64,000 nt of DNA. Source: an uncultured Prevotellaceae bacterium (lineage in GTDB: Bacteria; Bacteroidota; Bacteroidia; Bacteroidales; Bacteroidaceae). The stretch lies in contig CADCBZ010000005.1 of assembly GCA_902799765.1 (NCBI GenBank), forward strand, positions 1 through 64,000, given 5' to 3'. Both the position numbers and the translations under genes were made by a program. Under the pieces are notes generated by a model, which was given only the letters and a program-made list of their open reading frames with translations, made no database searches and was not told the origin of the DNA. This document shows, in pieces, positions 50,585 through 59,752 of the stretch. Each line of letters opens with the position of its first letter. Positions within the stretch are counted from its first letter, which is position 1.

Positions 50585-51691
50585 TTAGTTTTCTCCAGCC
50601 TGGGCACTAACTTCTTGCATCCTCTTCTCACGCGCTTCTTTTCTAAGTTCTCTGTTTAGAATCGCCAACCTTCTCTCTCTCTTAACGACTCCATTTCTGA
50701 TCTTTTTAACAGCATTATTAAACGGACCAGTTGATTTTTTCAGCATATGTTGGCATTCCACAATCTTTTCGTGGGCATCCTTCACTTCATGATTCCTCAT
50801 GTATTCATCAACTTCATCCATCAATTGATCCACCTTTGTTTTTAGTTCAATGATATTCTTTACCTTAGCAAGGTATTCCTCCAGTTTGGATAGCGTGTCC
50901 GAGAAATCCAGTTTTGGTGTTTCATCGCTATCAGATGTAGCATTAATAATCCATTGCTGGCATTCATGAAGTTTTTCTTCTGCCTTGTCCAAGAGACATT
51001 TTGATATGAGTCTTTCTGCCTCTTGTATCTTACAGTCCAGACCCCTCTTCGTTGGCTTAGTCTCCATGTTTACAATCGATTCCTTAAGGTCAACTAGCAA
51101 TGTCTCCGCGTTTGGATTATAATAGAGATCTGGATCATAAGAAACAATATACACGTGCCCCATGTTTCGGGCATGATAGTCTGGCTCCAATCCAAGTTTC
51201 AATTGGTATTTCAAAGCCAGATATTCAAACACCTCACCATATACCTTCTGCATCGTTTTAGGAGTCATTTTTGTACGCTGGGGAGGTATCTCAAATCCTT
51301 TTAGTTGATATCGAACCAAGATATGCAGTCCTTTGCCTGAAACTGACCTCGAAGCCATTACCACGTTGGGATCATTTCTGAGTATATCCAGGGCTTCAAT
51401 AATAAGTCCTTCATTTTCTATATGATCTATATCCAAATAGCAAAGATCAGTCAGACCTATTACGTTGACCCTGGCCTTGCCTTCATAGAAAGATGCACAG
51501 GGAGCAAAAGCAGGGAAAGAAGAAATCTTAATCTTATCTGCTTCCTTTTTATCCCCTTTTGCTAGATATTGTCTACAGGTTTGCGTCCTCTCGCAGATTT
51601 TGGGGCTAGACATCATAATTCTTACAATATCGTCCAGCTCCGTTTCCTGAGGCCATGAAGCCTTTACACTTTTGAAGATAGTTACTCGCAT
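50585..51691 (-). CDS. BT4734/VirE N-terminal domain protein with coiled-coil tail
   Basis: The 368-residue product (ATG 51691, MRVTIFKSV) carries the VirE-N/BT4734 domain typical of Bacteroidota mobile elements. Landmarks are SFPAFAPCASF, LTDLCYLDIDHIEN and RSVSGKGLHILVRY, then RNMGHVYIVSYDPDLYYNPNA. The fold is related to primase-polymerase domains, and D-I-D-H could be part of a metal site. The helicase or primase often fused behind it is absent; instead residues about 220-368 form basic coiled coils. It lies downstream of a small membrane protein gene and the TGTCC/GGACA operator. Confidence 0.82.
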   Translation of the reverse strand: MRVTIFKSVKASWPQETELDDIVRIMMSSPKICERTQTCRQYLAKGDKKEADKIKISSFPAFAPCASFYEGKARVNVIGLTDLCYLDIDHIENEGLIIEALDILRNDPNVVMASRSVSGKGLHILVRYQLKGFEIPPQRTKMTPKTMQKVYGEVFEYLALKYQLKLGLEPDYHARNMGHVYIVSYDPDLYYNPNAETLLVDLKESIVNMETKPTKRGLDCKIQEAERLISKCLLDKAEEKLHECQQWIINATSDSDETPKLDFSDTLSKLEEYLAKVKNIIELKTKVDQLMDEVDEYMRNHEVKDAHEKIVECQHMLKKSTGPFNNAVKKIRNGVVKRERRLAILNRELRKEAREKRMQEVSAQAGEN

Positions 51692-51722
51692 ATATTTCCT
51701 CCTTATAAACAATAAAACTTAA

Positions 51723-51938
51723 TCAAAACACGGGATCGAAGTTGTCGTCGAGTTTCCTCCTTCTCATTTCTTCCCTCCTCCTTCTTTTCTCCTGCTCTTT
51801 TTTGTTCTTCTTTATTCCGTCATGCACGCCGGCAGCAACACTTAAAACTATCACCAGAACATTTAACCAAGCGGGATTCATTGAAAAACCCATAATCGCA
51901 AAAAAGATAAGCCAAAGATATAAAGCAATAGTAACCAT
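51723..51938 (-). CDS. Small membrane protein with basic tail
   Basis: A 71-residue protein with one or two membrane helices (about 4-22 and 27-42) and a strongly basic Lys/Arg/Glu tail. It lies 10 bases before the VirE-N frame, so they are co-transcribed from the operator-controlled promoter at 51979-52014. Function unknown. Confidence 0.6.
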   Translation of the reverse strand: MVTIALYLWLIFFAIMGFSMNPAWLNVLVIVLSVAAGVHDGIKKNKKEQEKRRRREEMRRRKLDDNFDPVF

Positions 51939-51978
51939 ATCATTTATATTTTAAAGGGTTAATAACTAAATTACGCTG

Positions 51979-52014
51979 CAAATATATGCCCTACCTGTCC
52001 CAAAACGTAGGACA
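51979..52014 (-). promoter_or_regulatory. Promoter with TGTCC-N9-GGACA operator, copy 1
   Basis: The minus strand has TATATTTG at 51986-51979, and TGTCC (51996-52000) with GGACA (52010-52014) form an inverted repeat over the -33 region. The gap between box and repeat is 9 bases, as in copy 2 at 52610-52645. Confidence 0.65.
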
Positions 52015-52049
52015 CCCCTCTAAAAATTAACTTTCTTTAGGCAATTATA

Positions 52050-52427
52050 CTAATCCCACCCCTCTTCATCATTGTTTTCCATATAACGACTCATGCCGTT
52101 ATCATTCATATCATCCTCAGAGGCAGGATCGAAGCCACGCATATTATCAGGCTCCTTCTCCTTGTACCTGTAAGACGATGTAGAACCATATGAGGAAGAA
52201 GTTGATCTCGAAGTCGAGACAGAAGAAGATGCAGGCGAAACAGGTGCATCTTTCTTCTCTTCATCCGCCTGCTTTACCTCACTGACGGTATCAACTAGCA
52301 CTTCCTTTGGGGATTCCTTCACAGGGGCTTCATGATAAGAAGGTGCTGGCGATTGATTACAACCATTGCAACAAGCCAGGAAGGCACTCTGAAGTATTAC
52401 ATATGCCACTGATATTATTTTATTCAT
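52050..52427 (-). CDS. Ser-rich lipoprotein-like protein
   Basis: A 125-residue product with a signal peptide ending in a Cys pair (FLACC, about residues 16-20), suggesting a lipoprotein. A low-complexity Pro/Glu/Lys and then Ser/Thr/Tyr-rich tail follows, with an acidic end (NNDEEGWD). No domain is recognised. It follows the 44-residue membrane protein gene and probably shares its promoter. Confidence 0.55.
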   Translation of the reverse strand: MNKIISVAYVILQSAFLACCNGCNQSPAPSYHEAPVKESPKEVLVDTVSEVKQADEEKKDAPVSPASSSVSTSRSTSSSYGSTSSYRYKEKEPDNMRGFDPASEDDMNDNGMSRYMENNDEEGWD

Positions 52428-52444
52428 CTCCTTACTATTTTAAA

Positions 52445-52579
52445 TTAATACTTATGGGGGAAGAAAAATATATTTATGAGAGTTGCGATAATGCAAACAG
52501 GAATAAACCACCACGGCAGAAGACAAGCCGCAATGAAAATCACCAGTAAACTAAATACAATTAATGCACCTGTAAACAT
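52445..52579 (-). CDS. 44-residue membrane microprotein
   Basis: ATG 52579 follows a good GGAGGTG ribosome site and opens a frame of 44 residues with two hydrophobic helices split by LLPWWFIP. It ends FFFPHKY at 52445. It lies just downstream of operator copy 2 and ahead of the Ser-rich lipoprotein gene, in the same way as the other small membrane gene follows copy 1. Confidence 0.6.
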   Translation of the reverse strand: MFTGALIVFSLLVIFIAACLLPWWFIPVCIIATLINIFFFPHKY

Positions 52580-52609
52580 AGACACCTCCTTTTTTATTAC
52601 TTCACGCTG

Positions 52610-52645
52610 CAAATATAGTAGCACCCTGTCCCAAAACGCAGGACA
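52610..52645 (-). promoter_or_regulatory. Promoter with TGTCC-N9-GGACA operator, copy 2
   Basis: Minus-strand TATATTTG at 52617-52610 with TGTCC (52627-52631) and GGACA (52641-52645). The inner nine bases differ from copy 1 at one position, and flanking CGCTGCAAATATA and ACACCCC are also shared. Confidence 0.65.
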
Positions 52646-52728
52646 CCCCCTAAAACATTAACCCCAATTAAGAATTCTGACGGCGAATTAACAGATTTTT
52701 GGAAAATATCACAATTTCAAGGCATTTG

Positions 52729-52760
52729 TTTGGAAGATAACAATAAAAACACTATCTTTG
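52729..52760 (+). promoter_or_regulatory. Promoter of the 52786 gene
   Basis: TTTG at 52729-52732, 20 bases, TATCTTTG at 52753-52760; ATG follows 25 bases later with AGGAAGAG before it. Confidence 0.75.
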
Positions 52761-52785
52761 CAAAAAATAATGAAAGGAAGAGCTT

Positions 52786-53151
52786 ATGGATAGTTTTAAA
52801 AGATGTACCTGTACTAAAAAAGATGCTGCAGAAATCATGGCTGCTGCAAAAATAATGTATAAAAAGAAGTTTAATAAGCTCCCCTCAAAAAGTACCTACA
52901 CTAAAAGAGAATATGCTGAAATTATCTTGGACGCTGCCACGATGCTGTACCAAAAGAAATATAATAAGTTCAGTAAAAGTGATGTGTACAAATTGAAAGA
53001 AGAGATCGATGATGATTTTGAAGACTTCTATGACGATCTTCTCGATCAAATCTATAACGTCAATGATGACAAGACCTTAACAGATAAGAATTACGAAAAT
53101 GAAGTGCTAGAATGGATGGACTATTATGAGAACACCCTAAGATTTACCTAA
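52786..53151 (+). CDS. Hypothetical protein with internal repeat
   Basis: A 121-residue charged helical protein. Two adjacent units of about 32 residues, T-K-K/R-x-A/Y-A-E-I, then a helix, M-L/I-Y-x-K-K-F/Y-N-K, then S-K-S-x-x-Y, lie at about 10-40 and 42-72. An acidic C-terminus follows. It is one of the few plus-strand genes of the right half and has its own strong promoter. I do not recognise it. Confidence 0.65.
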   Translation: MDSFKRCTCTKKDAAEIMAAAKIMYKKKFNKLPSKSTYTKREYAEIILDAATMLYQKKYNKFSKSDVYKLKEEIDDDFEDFYDDLLDQIYNVNDDKTLTDKNYENEVLEWMDYYENTLRFT

Positions 53152-53184
53152 TTCAATAATAGTATTGAAACAGAGAGTTGGTTC

Positions 53185-53430
53185 TTACTTTATTATATAG
53201 ATCATTTTGAATTCTGAATAACCAGATTCTTTTAAAGCCTCACTATCTTTATTCAACCGTTCACAAAGACTTTGTGCTGTTGTCTCATCGAAATACATGG
53301 CATCCTTTGGGGTAAATGCAACAACCACATTCAAAGCATCCGGGCAAGTGGCATCAGCTTCCATCCCTTTGTAGTAGAGATATACACTTGGTTTCTCTAT
53401 CAGATGAGTTCTAAGGCAGAATCCTTCCAT
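53185..53430 (-). CDS. Small hypothetical protein paired with an XRE regulator
   Basis: An 81-residue protein with a beta-rich first half and a helix AQSLCERLNKDSEALKE. It begins 1 base after the stop of the XRE gene, so it is translated with it. It could be the effector of a toxin-antitoxin-like pair or a ligand-binding partner. Neither is supported by a recognised motif. Confidence 0.55.
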   Translation of the reverse strand: MEGFCLRTHLIEKPSVYLYYKGMEADATCPDALNVVVAFTPKDAMYFDETTAQSLCERLNKDSEALKESGYSEFKMIYIIK

Positions 53431-53431
53431 A

Positions 53432-53623
53432 TCACTTGATCCAATCCTCAGGCTTCACATGGAAAACTCGACTGATTGCCTCAATGTCATTATCAGTAGC
53501 CATAGCCCTACCTTCCTCAATAGCTATCAAATGCCTGAGGTCTATCTTTGCCTTCTCAGCCAGTGCCTTCCTTGTGGAAAGCCTGCTGGTACGCAATTTG
53601 TTGATTGATGATGCGATGTCCAT
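53432..53623 (-). CDS. XRE-family HTH regulator
   Basis: A 63-residue protein consisting of a Cro/C1-type HTH: TRKALAEKAKIDLRHLIAIEEGRA for helices 2-4, then IEAISRVFHVKPEDWI. It should bind a short palindromic operator as a dimer. It is a candidate binder of the two TGTCC-N9-GGACA sites about 1 kb away, by proximity only. Confidence 0.8.
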   Translation of the reverse strand: MDIASSINKLRTSRLSTRKALAEKAKIDLRHLIAIEEGRAMATDNDIEAISRVFHVKPEDWIK

Positions 53624-53927
53624 ACCTTATTATATTATAAGAAACCATTGACAAGGCTTTGAGAGTGATCGTACAGGGGAGTTCACTGAAGACCTTGCGG
53701 ATTTACATCAGACATTATAGCCAAGATTCGTGCAGCTCGAAGCACTTGTCAATTCAATAGATGGAGAGGTTAGCCATTCGTGAGGACTGCCAGATTTGTG
53801 CGCACGTTGACAGACGAATTTTCGTGCAGAACCCCTTACTTCCATCTAAGTCTGGTTTATGGGGCAAAGGTAGTTATAATAATCCATCCCCACAACCGAC
53901 TAAAGATAGCATTTGCAATAATGAATG
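53624..53927. other. Intergenic region, nothing recognised
   Basis: These 304 bases hold no supported gene. A half-like ACAAGGCTTTG near 53653 resembles the island palindrome but lacks symmetry and is not counted. Confidence 0.5.
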
Positions 53928-54497
53928 TTAAATCTGCTCTTCTGCTGCATTCAGCATACCATCCTCTTCCTCCAATTGGGGATAAGCCTTACTAATTACG
54001 GCATGCTCTTCCAACCAAATCTTATTGAGGGTAAATGCCAGCGACTTCAATGTCTGCTCTCGTTTCGACGGCTTCAACTCACACTCCCAAATGGTAATGC
54101 AATGCCAACCCATCTCTGCCAACCGCTTCTGCGTCTCAATATCCCTTTCCTGATTCCTTTTGATCTTCGCCACCCAAAACTCCCGCCTTGTATTAGGAAT
54201 TTTACAACACTCAGAACTTTTCACTTCTCCCCCTTTGTCATTTCGAGCGCAGTCGAGAAATCTCGTTGCCATATCTACATTATGCCCATGCCAAAAGCAC
54301 CCATTCACAAAGATACAAGTACGATATTTCTTCAGCACCAAATCAGGGTGTCCAGGCAGTCTTGGCGAATTAAGCCTATATCTGAATCCCTTACTCCACA
54401 GTCCTTTCCTCACAATCATCTCTGGCTTGGTATCCTTTGAATGGATAGCAGCCATATTCTTGTGTCGTTGTTCTGCAGAGAGTTTATCCATAAGCAT
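53928..54497 (-). CDS. vsr: Vsr-like very-short-patch-repair endonuclease with in-frame insertion
   Basis: The 189-residue protein has the Vsr pattern: NMAAIHSKDTKPEM, LPGHPDLVLKKYRT with the catalytic Asp, FVNGCFWHGH of the zinc site, and PNTRREFWVAKI. In the family HGH-x-C leads almost directly to P-K-T-N; here about 25 residues (74-98), including RFLDCARNDKGG, are inserted. Vsr nicks 5' to T in T:G mismatches arising from deaminated 5-methylcytosine, fitting the methyltransferase upstream. It ends the restriction-modification operon. ATG 54491 is an alternative start. Confidence 0.85.
   Translation of the reverse strand: MLMDKLSAEQRHKNMAAIHSKDTKPEMIVRKGLWSKGFRYRLNSPRLPGHPDLVLKKYRTCIFVNGCFWHGHNVDMATRFLDCARNDKGGEVKSSECCKIPNTRREFWVAKIKRNQERDIETQKRLAEMGWHCITIWECELKPSKREQTLKSLAFTLNKIWLEEHAVISKAYPQLEEEDGMLNAAEEQI
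54204..54278 (-). repeat. Palindromic repeat element inserted in frame within vsr
   Basis: The inserted segment contains CATTTCGAGCGCAGTCGAGA (from 54239), a partly palindromic sequence whose translation RFLDCARNDKGG I recognise as a frequent intergenic repeat peptide in many bacteria. The segment is 75 bases, so the frame is kept. Confidence 0.6.
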
Positions 54498-54534
54498 TAG
54501 TCAAACAAAAAATAATAGGTACTATCCCCTGTTT

Positions 54535-56676
54535 CTATTTGTTCTTAATTTGGTCAAGAGTCACATAAATAGGACGAGAAACGGTTTCTACAGGAGTTAC
54601 ACTAATATCTGATGTATTTAACTCAATGGAAGTGTCTATATCCACAACCACATAAATATGATCATAATCCCTATTTCTCTTCCTTTCATATTCTAAATCC
54701 AAACTTTCCTTGATCTCGCAGGCTTTTTTCAACGAGAAGAAGTGTATTGATCCATCTGCCTGTTGAAAAAGGATATAATTAATGGATTTTACGTTCTGGG
54801 CAATTTTAATTGTATCGAGATTACTGCTATCAATGCCTATCGCATACAAACCATTACTACAGAATTTGGAGTGTTCTTTGAGGTAATCCTCAGACTTAAC
54901 AACTAATACACCATTCTTATTTGGAATAGCGACTATACCTGTCTCTTTATTTCTAGCATCCTCTATTATTTCTTCGAGATTATCACCAAGATTACATGGT
55001 TCTACATAGAAATACTTCCTTAATTCTGATAATAGGCTGTCATTATCACCATCAGGATCATTATTATCAAGAGCCAGAGAGAAAATCTCTTCATTGGTGA
55101 AAGGACAATAAGTCTTCCCAAGGATGTCGCGGAAATGTGTCGAGAAATATGCTTTAGCATCCACTCCCTGCCTTGCCTTCATGGCATAGAAATCGTAATC
55201 ATCTTTTAGCCAATCTTGAACTTCAGAACGGAACTTGTCGCGTATCTCCTCTTTCCAAATCTTCTTTTGCATGGCATTGTCGCGGGCATACATAGATAAC
55301 ACGAACAGGAAATTCACGTCATAATGGAAAAGCAACAGGGTATCTCTGTCGAAGAGTCGATTTGAGAAATGAGTCTTCTTGTGTTTATTATGCTCTCGGT
55401 CTGTCTTTTCCAAGCCATCATTATCATAATCGAAAGACTCGTCAAGTTTGGCAGATATGAAGAAATTAGGAATGATGTTGTATCCTTCAGTCAGTTCATC
55501 CCTCAATTTTACTCCTGATTCAGGTTCTTTCCCTGCATTCAGAATATCAATGTTCCATTGAATTACATTACGAGCATAGGTATATTGCTTGTAAATGGAT
55601 TCATCGCCAAGTTCGTGACCTATCTTATAATATTTGCTATCGCCTATATAGTAAGTAGGACTCTCCTGCTTTTCTATCAGGCTCTTGGCAGTGAAGAGAT
55701 GATCCACAATTTTGCCATCTTCTTGTTTCTTATCCATGCCATCAGGTAACGGATTATCACCGATAAGTTCGTCAATGATGGCTTCAAAGACTATATAGAA
55801 ATTCTTCACCAGCAAATATTCTCGCTTCTCCGTATTGACAAACACTTGCTTGGCCTCATCGAAGAATGCATAGCATAGTTCCCACAATTCAAGCGCCTTA
55901 TCCGAGAAATACTTATACTTGATTTGTCTGAGTCGCGTTTTTCCAAAACCGTTCAGATAAGTGTCAAAACGATTACCAGTTATCAGTTGGAACTGGCAAT
56001 TGATATTCTTCGGGAATCCGTATTTATCTCCGATGTAGTTCAGAATGGAATAATAGATGATGAGCAACTCCTCATCAAAATTAATCTGCCTGCGTTTGTT
56101 GACAGGATTCAGATAGATTGGACTCTCATTCTGAATGATGGCAGATGTGGTGCTGATGGTGCGCGTCCAGTTAATCTTGTTCATGCCCGAATGCATGTTC
56201 TTGACAATGAAGAAAAGGAAGTTCTGATTGTCCTTGTTGAACTGTATCAACTGAAGCAAAATATCCAGATATGTATTGCTCAAATGGCGGCTCCCCCTAC
56301 CCATCTGCGCCAACTTGACATGATAGATGATCTCGGGATCACTATTACGGCTGTTCTTATAGACTACTATGGCGCGGTAAATCCAAACTGCAAACTTATA
56401 GAGGAAGTCTCGTTCATAAGGCTCTAGCGGATTGTTCTTATCAAGGTCTAGAATGGATTCAGGCAAATACCTGCCAAATACCTTCTCCACCTTATCTACA
56501 TCCTTCATCAGCACTTTAGGAAGAATAAACACGCAATCGCGAAGCAGGCTGTTATAGTAATAGCCCACGTAGTGAATGGAAACCTTGCCCTCAACGTTCT
56601 CCATAGCATCAATGCCATAGAGCACATCCTTCACTTTCGCAACTTCGTATTGATGTTCTTCTATCAGAATCCTCAT
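54535..56676 (-). CDS. LlaJI-family restriction endonuclease subunit
   Basis: The 713-residue protein resembles the LlaJI restriction subunit that pairs with an McrB-like NTPase. The middle contains a nuclease-like region YYIGDSKYYKIGHELGDESIYKQ with D-x-K-like residues, preceded by FEAIIDELIGDNPLP. The N-terminal 250 residues are helical, and the C-terminal part is unknown. It lies 11 bases after the McrB-like gene. It should cut DNA under control of that ATPase. Recognition of the family is fairly good, the subunit roles are from the family. Confidence 0.75.
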   Translation of the reverse strand: MRILIEEHQYEVAKVKDVLYGIDAMENVEGKVSIHYVGYYYNSLLRDCVFILPKVLMKDVDKVEKVFGRYLPESILDLDKNNPLEPYERDFLYKFAVWIYRAIVVYKNSRNSDPEIIYHVKLAQMGRGSRHLSNTYLDILLQLIQFNKDNQNFLFFIVKNMHSGMNKINWTRTISTTSAIIQNESPIYLNPVNKRRQINFDEELLIIYYSILNYIGDKYGFPKNINCQFQLITGNRFDTYLNGFGKTRLRQIKYKYFSDKALELWELCYAFFDEAKQVFVNTEKREYLLVKNFYIVFEAIIDELIGDNPLPDGMDKKQEDGKIVDHLFTAKSLIEKQESPTYYIGDSKYYKIGHELGDESIYKQYTYARNVIQWNIDILNAGKEPESGVKLRDELTEGYNIIPNFFISAKLDESFDYDNDGLEKTDREHNKHKKTHFSNRLFDRDTLLLFHYDVNFLFVLSMYARDNAMQKKIWKEEIRDKFRSEVQDWLKDDYDFYAMKARQGVDAKAYFSTHFRDILGKTYCPFTNEEIFSLALDNNDPDGDNDSLLSELRKYFYVEPCNLGDNLEEIIEDARNKETGIVAIPNKNGVLVVKSEDYLKEHSKFCSNGLYAIGIDSSNLDTIKIAQNVKSINYILFQQADGSIHFFSLKKACEIKESLDLEYERKRNRDYDHIYVVVDIDTSIELNTSDISVTPVETVSRPIYVTLDQIKNK

Positions 56677-56687
56677 GCAGAGACCAT

Positions 56688-58751
56688 CTAAGCATTATTA
56701 TCTTTTCTTCTCCACGAACCCTTTTCTTCAACATTCCATCCTTGGCTGAATGCAAAGTTTTTGATGTTCTGGATATTGCCAACAGTCCATTGCTTGTAAA
56801 TCTTGAACTTGACGCCATCTGCCGACTTGAAGCCCCCTACATAATATCTCTGATAACTGCCTAGGTCTTCTTCGTCCTTCACAATCAGTCCTTTGCTCGC
56901 AACAGATCCAAGCAGAGAGTCAGGGAACTTTGCCTTTATCTCATCGAAAGTAAGTCCCGCATTCTCATTGAGATATTTAAGCATGATGGTTTTACCTAAT
57001 TCCGATTTGCCCATCGGAGCAGACCCTTCAAATGAATAATTGGTGAAATCATTGCCAGATAGGCCTGTAGTAGTTTCTACGTTAGGAAGCAACATACTGT
57101 ATTCCTTATCGATGGCCTCGTCAAGTTTGTTGAGGAACATCACGACCTTGTCCTCTACAACTATTGCATTACCATTAATAGTGGTATAGAATTTGTCGAA
57201 AGTCAATTTGTTGCCATCGATATCATCAAAGACAGAGTTTGCGAACTCATAGTCCTTGAAGACATCATTCCAGAGGTAGAATATCACTTTCGACACAAAC
57301 AAGTTGGCATCTATCTCCTTATTCTTAGCCTTGCAGAAGTAGTAGCCAAGTTTCTTATCCTCAGAATGAGTAGTAGCTCCAATCAATTTGTTGATCTTCT
57401 GCAAGAATAGCCACCAGTCGAATTTATAATCATCTACCGAGATATACCAGTTCTCAAAGCCATTGGCAATCGGCATATACTGCCAATCCCAGCGACGCTT
57501 AAAGGCAGAGTCGATGGGGAACAATGACTGATCGCTGGTGTTCATTGTTGCCCAGATATAGAGGTTCTTGGGTAATAGCAGCAGCTCACCATCCAGCACC
57601 TGGCTAACGATGTTTTCACCTTTATAGAGGCTGTTTATTGCGTCAGGATCTTCTATTGTCAGATCTTTAAGTTGCTTCTTCAGCTGTTTGGCCATATCGG
57701 CATCAGCCTTAATAGGATAGTCAGAGAAACCTGCATTATTACGATCCAACAACTGGAACAAGTCTCCAAAAATCTGTGCACAATTACCACGATTTATTTC
57801 CTCAATAACGAGAAATTGCTTTTGCGCATTATCAAACCCTCCTTCGCAATATTTCTCCCATGCCTTGACATAAGCCTGCAGGAATGCCTGATTTACGAAC
57901 TCGTAGATGATTTTGGGCTCTATCCTTGGAGAGCCATCTTCATTCTCTACAGGCACAGCCTTTGTGCCAATGACAGTCATCACGGGAGCATCGATGGTCG
58001 TGGGCTTATATGCACCCACGAACGTCGAATAGTCTGTATCTGGGTGGAACGTCGTACGTATTACATCCTCGTGCTCTGTCCTCTCCTGTATCGTGTGAGA
58101 CTTTCCCGTACCTGGAGCACCATAGAATATCATTTGCAAACCTACAGGTGTTTTATAATCCCCTTTATTACCCGCATTTCCATCAGGTATTAGCGATTTC
58201 CACTCTTCAGATCTATTCCGACTTTTTATCGACGAATAAATCATTGGTGATGTAGAATTAACCACAACTGCATAGAAATGCAATTCCGATTGATTCTTTA
58301 TTGAAATGTCGTAAACAAACCAACAGCCTTGGGGGGTGCATCCTAATGCATTTTGCATTAAATTAATGCATTCTTGATTAGAAACACCATTGTATGTAAT
58401 ATAAGGAGCATAGCTAATCAGCAATCTTCCTTCATGGCTTTTTGAGTGTTCACGTACCAATAACAATACATATTGGCAATTCTCAATTTTTTTATTGTTT
58501 AAAAAGACATCTTGGAACACTGAACACGTAACAATTTCTCTATCTGAACTACCTTTTGAGACGTCAAGATTGTCAAAATCACTTATACTTTTATAAGTCA
58601 TCCCTATAACCATATCCACGACTTCCTCCTTAAAATCATCGATACGGCAATCACGTGATTTATTTTGACCAATTGATGTCCCCCATGCTGGAGTTGCGGT
58701 TTGTCCTTCAATCTTAGAATTAAAGAACATAGATGTAATATCTATCTTCAT
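56688..58751 (-). CDS. mcrB: McrB-like AAA+ NTPase
   Basis: The 687-residue product (ATG 58751, ATGA overlap with the methyltransferase stop) has an N-terminal DNA-recognition-type domain of about 195 residues. The McrB ATPase follows: GAPGTGKS Walker A, FHPDTDYSTFVGAYKP, FLVIEEINRGN Walker B, WATMNTSDQS sensor and FKRRWDWQY. A winged-helix-like C-terminal domain follows. It should power DNA translocation for the LlaJI-like nuclease downstream. Confidence 0.85.
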   Translation of the reverse strand: MKIDITSMFFNSKIEGQTATPAWGTSIGQNKSRDCRIDDFKEEVVDMVIGMTYKSISDFDNLDVSKGSSDREIVTCSVFQDVFLNNKKIENCQYVLLLVREHSKSHEGRLLISYAPYITYNGVSNQECINLMQNALGCTPQGCWFVYDISIKNQSELHFYAVVVNSTSPMIYSSIKSRNRSEEWKSLIPDGNAGNKGDYKTPVGLQMIFYGAPGTGKSHTIQERTEHEDVIRTTFHPDTDYSTFVGAYKPTTIDAPVMTVIGTKAVPVENEDGSPRIEPKIIYEFVNQAFLQAYVKAWEKYCEGGFDNAQKQFLVIEEINRGNCAQIFGDLFQLLDRNNAGFSDYPIKADADMAKQLKKQLKDLTIEDPDAINSLYKGENIVSQVLDGELLLLPKNLYIWATMNTSDQSLFPIDSAFKRRWDWQYMPIANGFENWYISVDDYKFDWWLFLQKINKLIGATTHSEDKKLGYYFCKAKNKEIDANLFVSKVIFYLWNDVFKDYEFANSVFDDIDGNKLTFDKFYTTINGNAIVVEDKVVMFLNKLDEAIDKEYSMLLPNVETTTGLSGNDFTNYSFEGSAPMGKSELGKTIMLKYLNENAGLTFDEIKAKFPDSLLGSVASKGLIVKDEEDLGSYQRYYVGGFKSADGVKFKIYKQWTVGNIQNIKNFAFSQGWNVEEKGSWRRKDNNA

Positions 58752-59752
58752 AATAACTGCCAAAATATATGATTCAACAATATTCCTACTAAATTCACAT
58801 CCCAACCATTTCCTGCTCTTCTTCCCAATTTTGTATAATTTTGTGTGGGTGGGAATTGTATTTCATTATTATTTCCGTTCATACGAAAGCCCATAAGGCG
58901 GAAATGTTCATCAAGAGAGAGTTTTCGAAACCTCTCTTCACCATTCTGCATTGGCTCGATAATTCGGATAACATTGTGTTCTGGTGGTGTTACCGTCATA
59001 CAGATCCTATCAGTTCTTATCTTTCGATTATATATATCATAACATAAGGGTTCCTCTACGTCGAATATATCATTATGATGAATCTCATGGATTCTGGCGA
59101 TTTGCTTTTGTGATTTATACAATTCTGGCGCAGGGTTGGGATCAAGAAAATCTTTCAAATATCCTTGCAATGGCATTGTTGGCGGAATTAAATTAAATGA
59201 TTCCGGAAGTTGTCCTAGATAAGCAAATATCCACAAACGCTCTCTTGTTTGGGGGATTCCATAATCCTTAGAATTAAGAACAGCATATCTTGTGTCATAA
59301 CCTATTCTTTTTAATTCATCTATAATTATTTCAAAGGTAGCCTTCATCTTTCCGGTTAATAATCCTTTTACATTCTCCAATAAAATATATTGAGGCTGCT
59401 TTACCTCGCATATTCTAATAATGTCTCCAAAAAGTGTACCTCGCCCTCTTTCGTCAGCTTGTCCTTGCCTTTTTCCTACAGTAGAGAATGGCTGACAAGG
59501 GAAACCTCCTGTGAACAAGTCGAAATCAGGAATGTCATCCGGTTCTAAATGCGTAATATCCCCAAAATTGGGAACATTAGGGAAATTATATTGGTACAAT
59601 TCTATTGCATCAGGATCAACTTCTGAGAAACCAATGACATTATGATTTATGCGAGCACGCTTTAGGCCAAATGTTGCTCCACCATATCCAGCAAATCCTT
59701 CAAAAACATTAATTATATCGTGATTAGGTAATCTATGCATTTTATTCTTCAA
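58748..59752 (-). CDS. C5-cytosine DNA methyltransferase
   Basis: The 334-residue protein has the ordered motifs of m5C methyltransferases: FEGFAGYGGATFGLK (I), FTGGFPCQPFST with the catalytic Cys (IV), LLENVKGLL (VI), DYGIPQTRERLW (VIII), and RKLSLDEHFRLMGF and GRRAGNGWDV near the end (IX-X). It protects host DNA from the linked nuclease. It overlaps the Mrr-like gene by 11 bases and the McrB gene by 4. Confidence 0.92.
   Translation of the reverse strand: MKNKMHRLPNHDIINVFEGFAGYGGATFGLKRARINHNVIGFSEVDPDAIELYQYNFPNVPNFGDITHLEPDDIPDFDLFTGGFPCQPFSTVGKRQGQADERGRGTLFGDIIRICEVKQPQYILLENVKGLLTGKMKATFEIIIDELKRIGYDTRYAVLNSKDYGIPQTRERLWIFAYLGQLPESFNLIPPTMPLQGYLKDFLDPNPAPELYKSQKQIARIHEIHHNDIFDVEEPLCYDIYNRKIRTDRICMTVTPPEHNVIRIIEPMQNGEERFRKLSLDEHFRLMGFRMNGNNNEIQFPPTQNYTKLGRRAGNGWDVNLVGILLNHIFWQLL

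Noticed and set aside
53640..53670. A seventh copy of the island palindrome (ACAAGGCTTTG)
   Set aside because: It is not symmetrical and no TAnnTTTG box lies at the proper distance.
53925..54612. Plus-strand frames opposite vsr
   Set aside because: Their length comes from the antisense of vsr and the palindromic repeat; the minus-strand Vsr motifs are clear.
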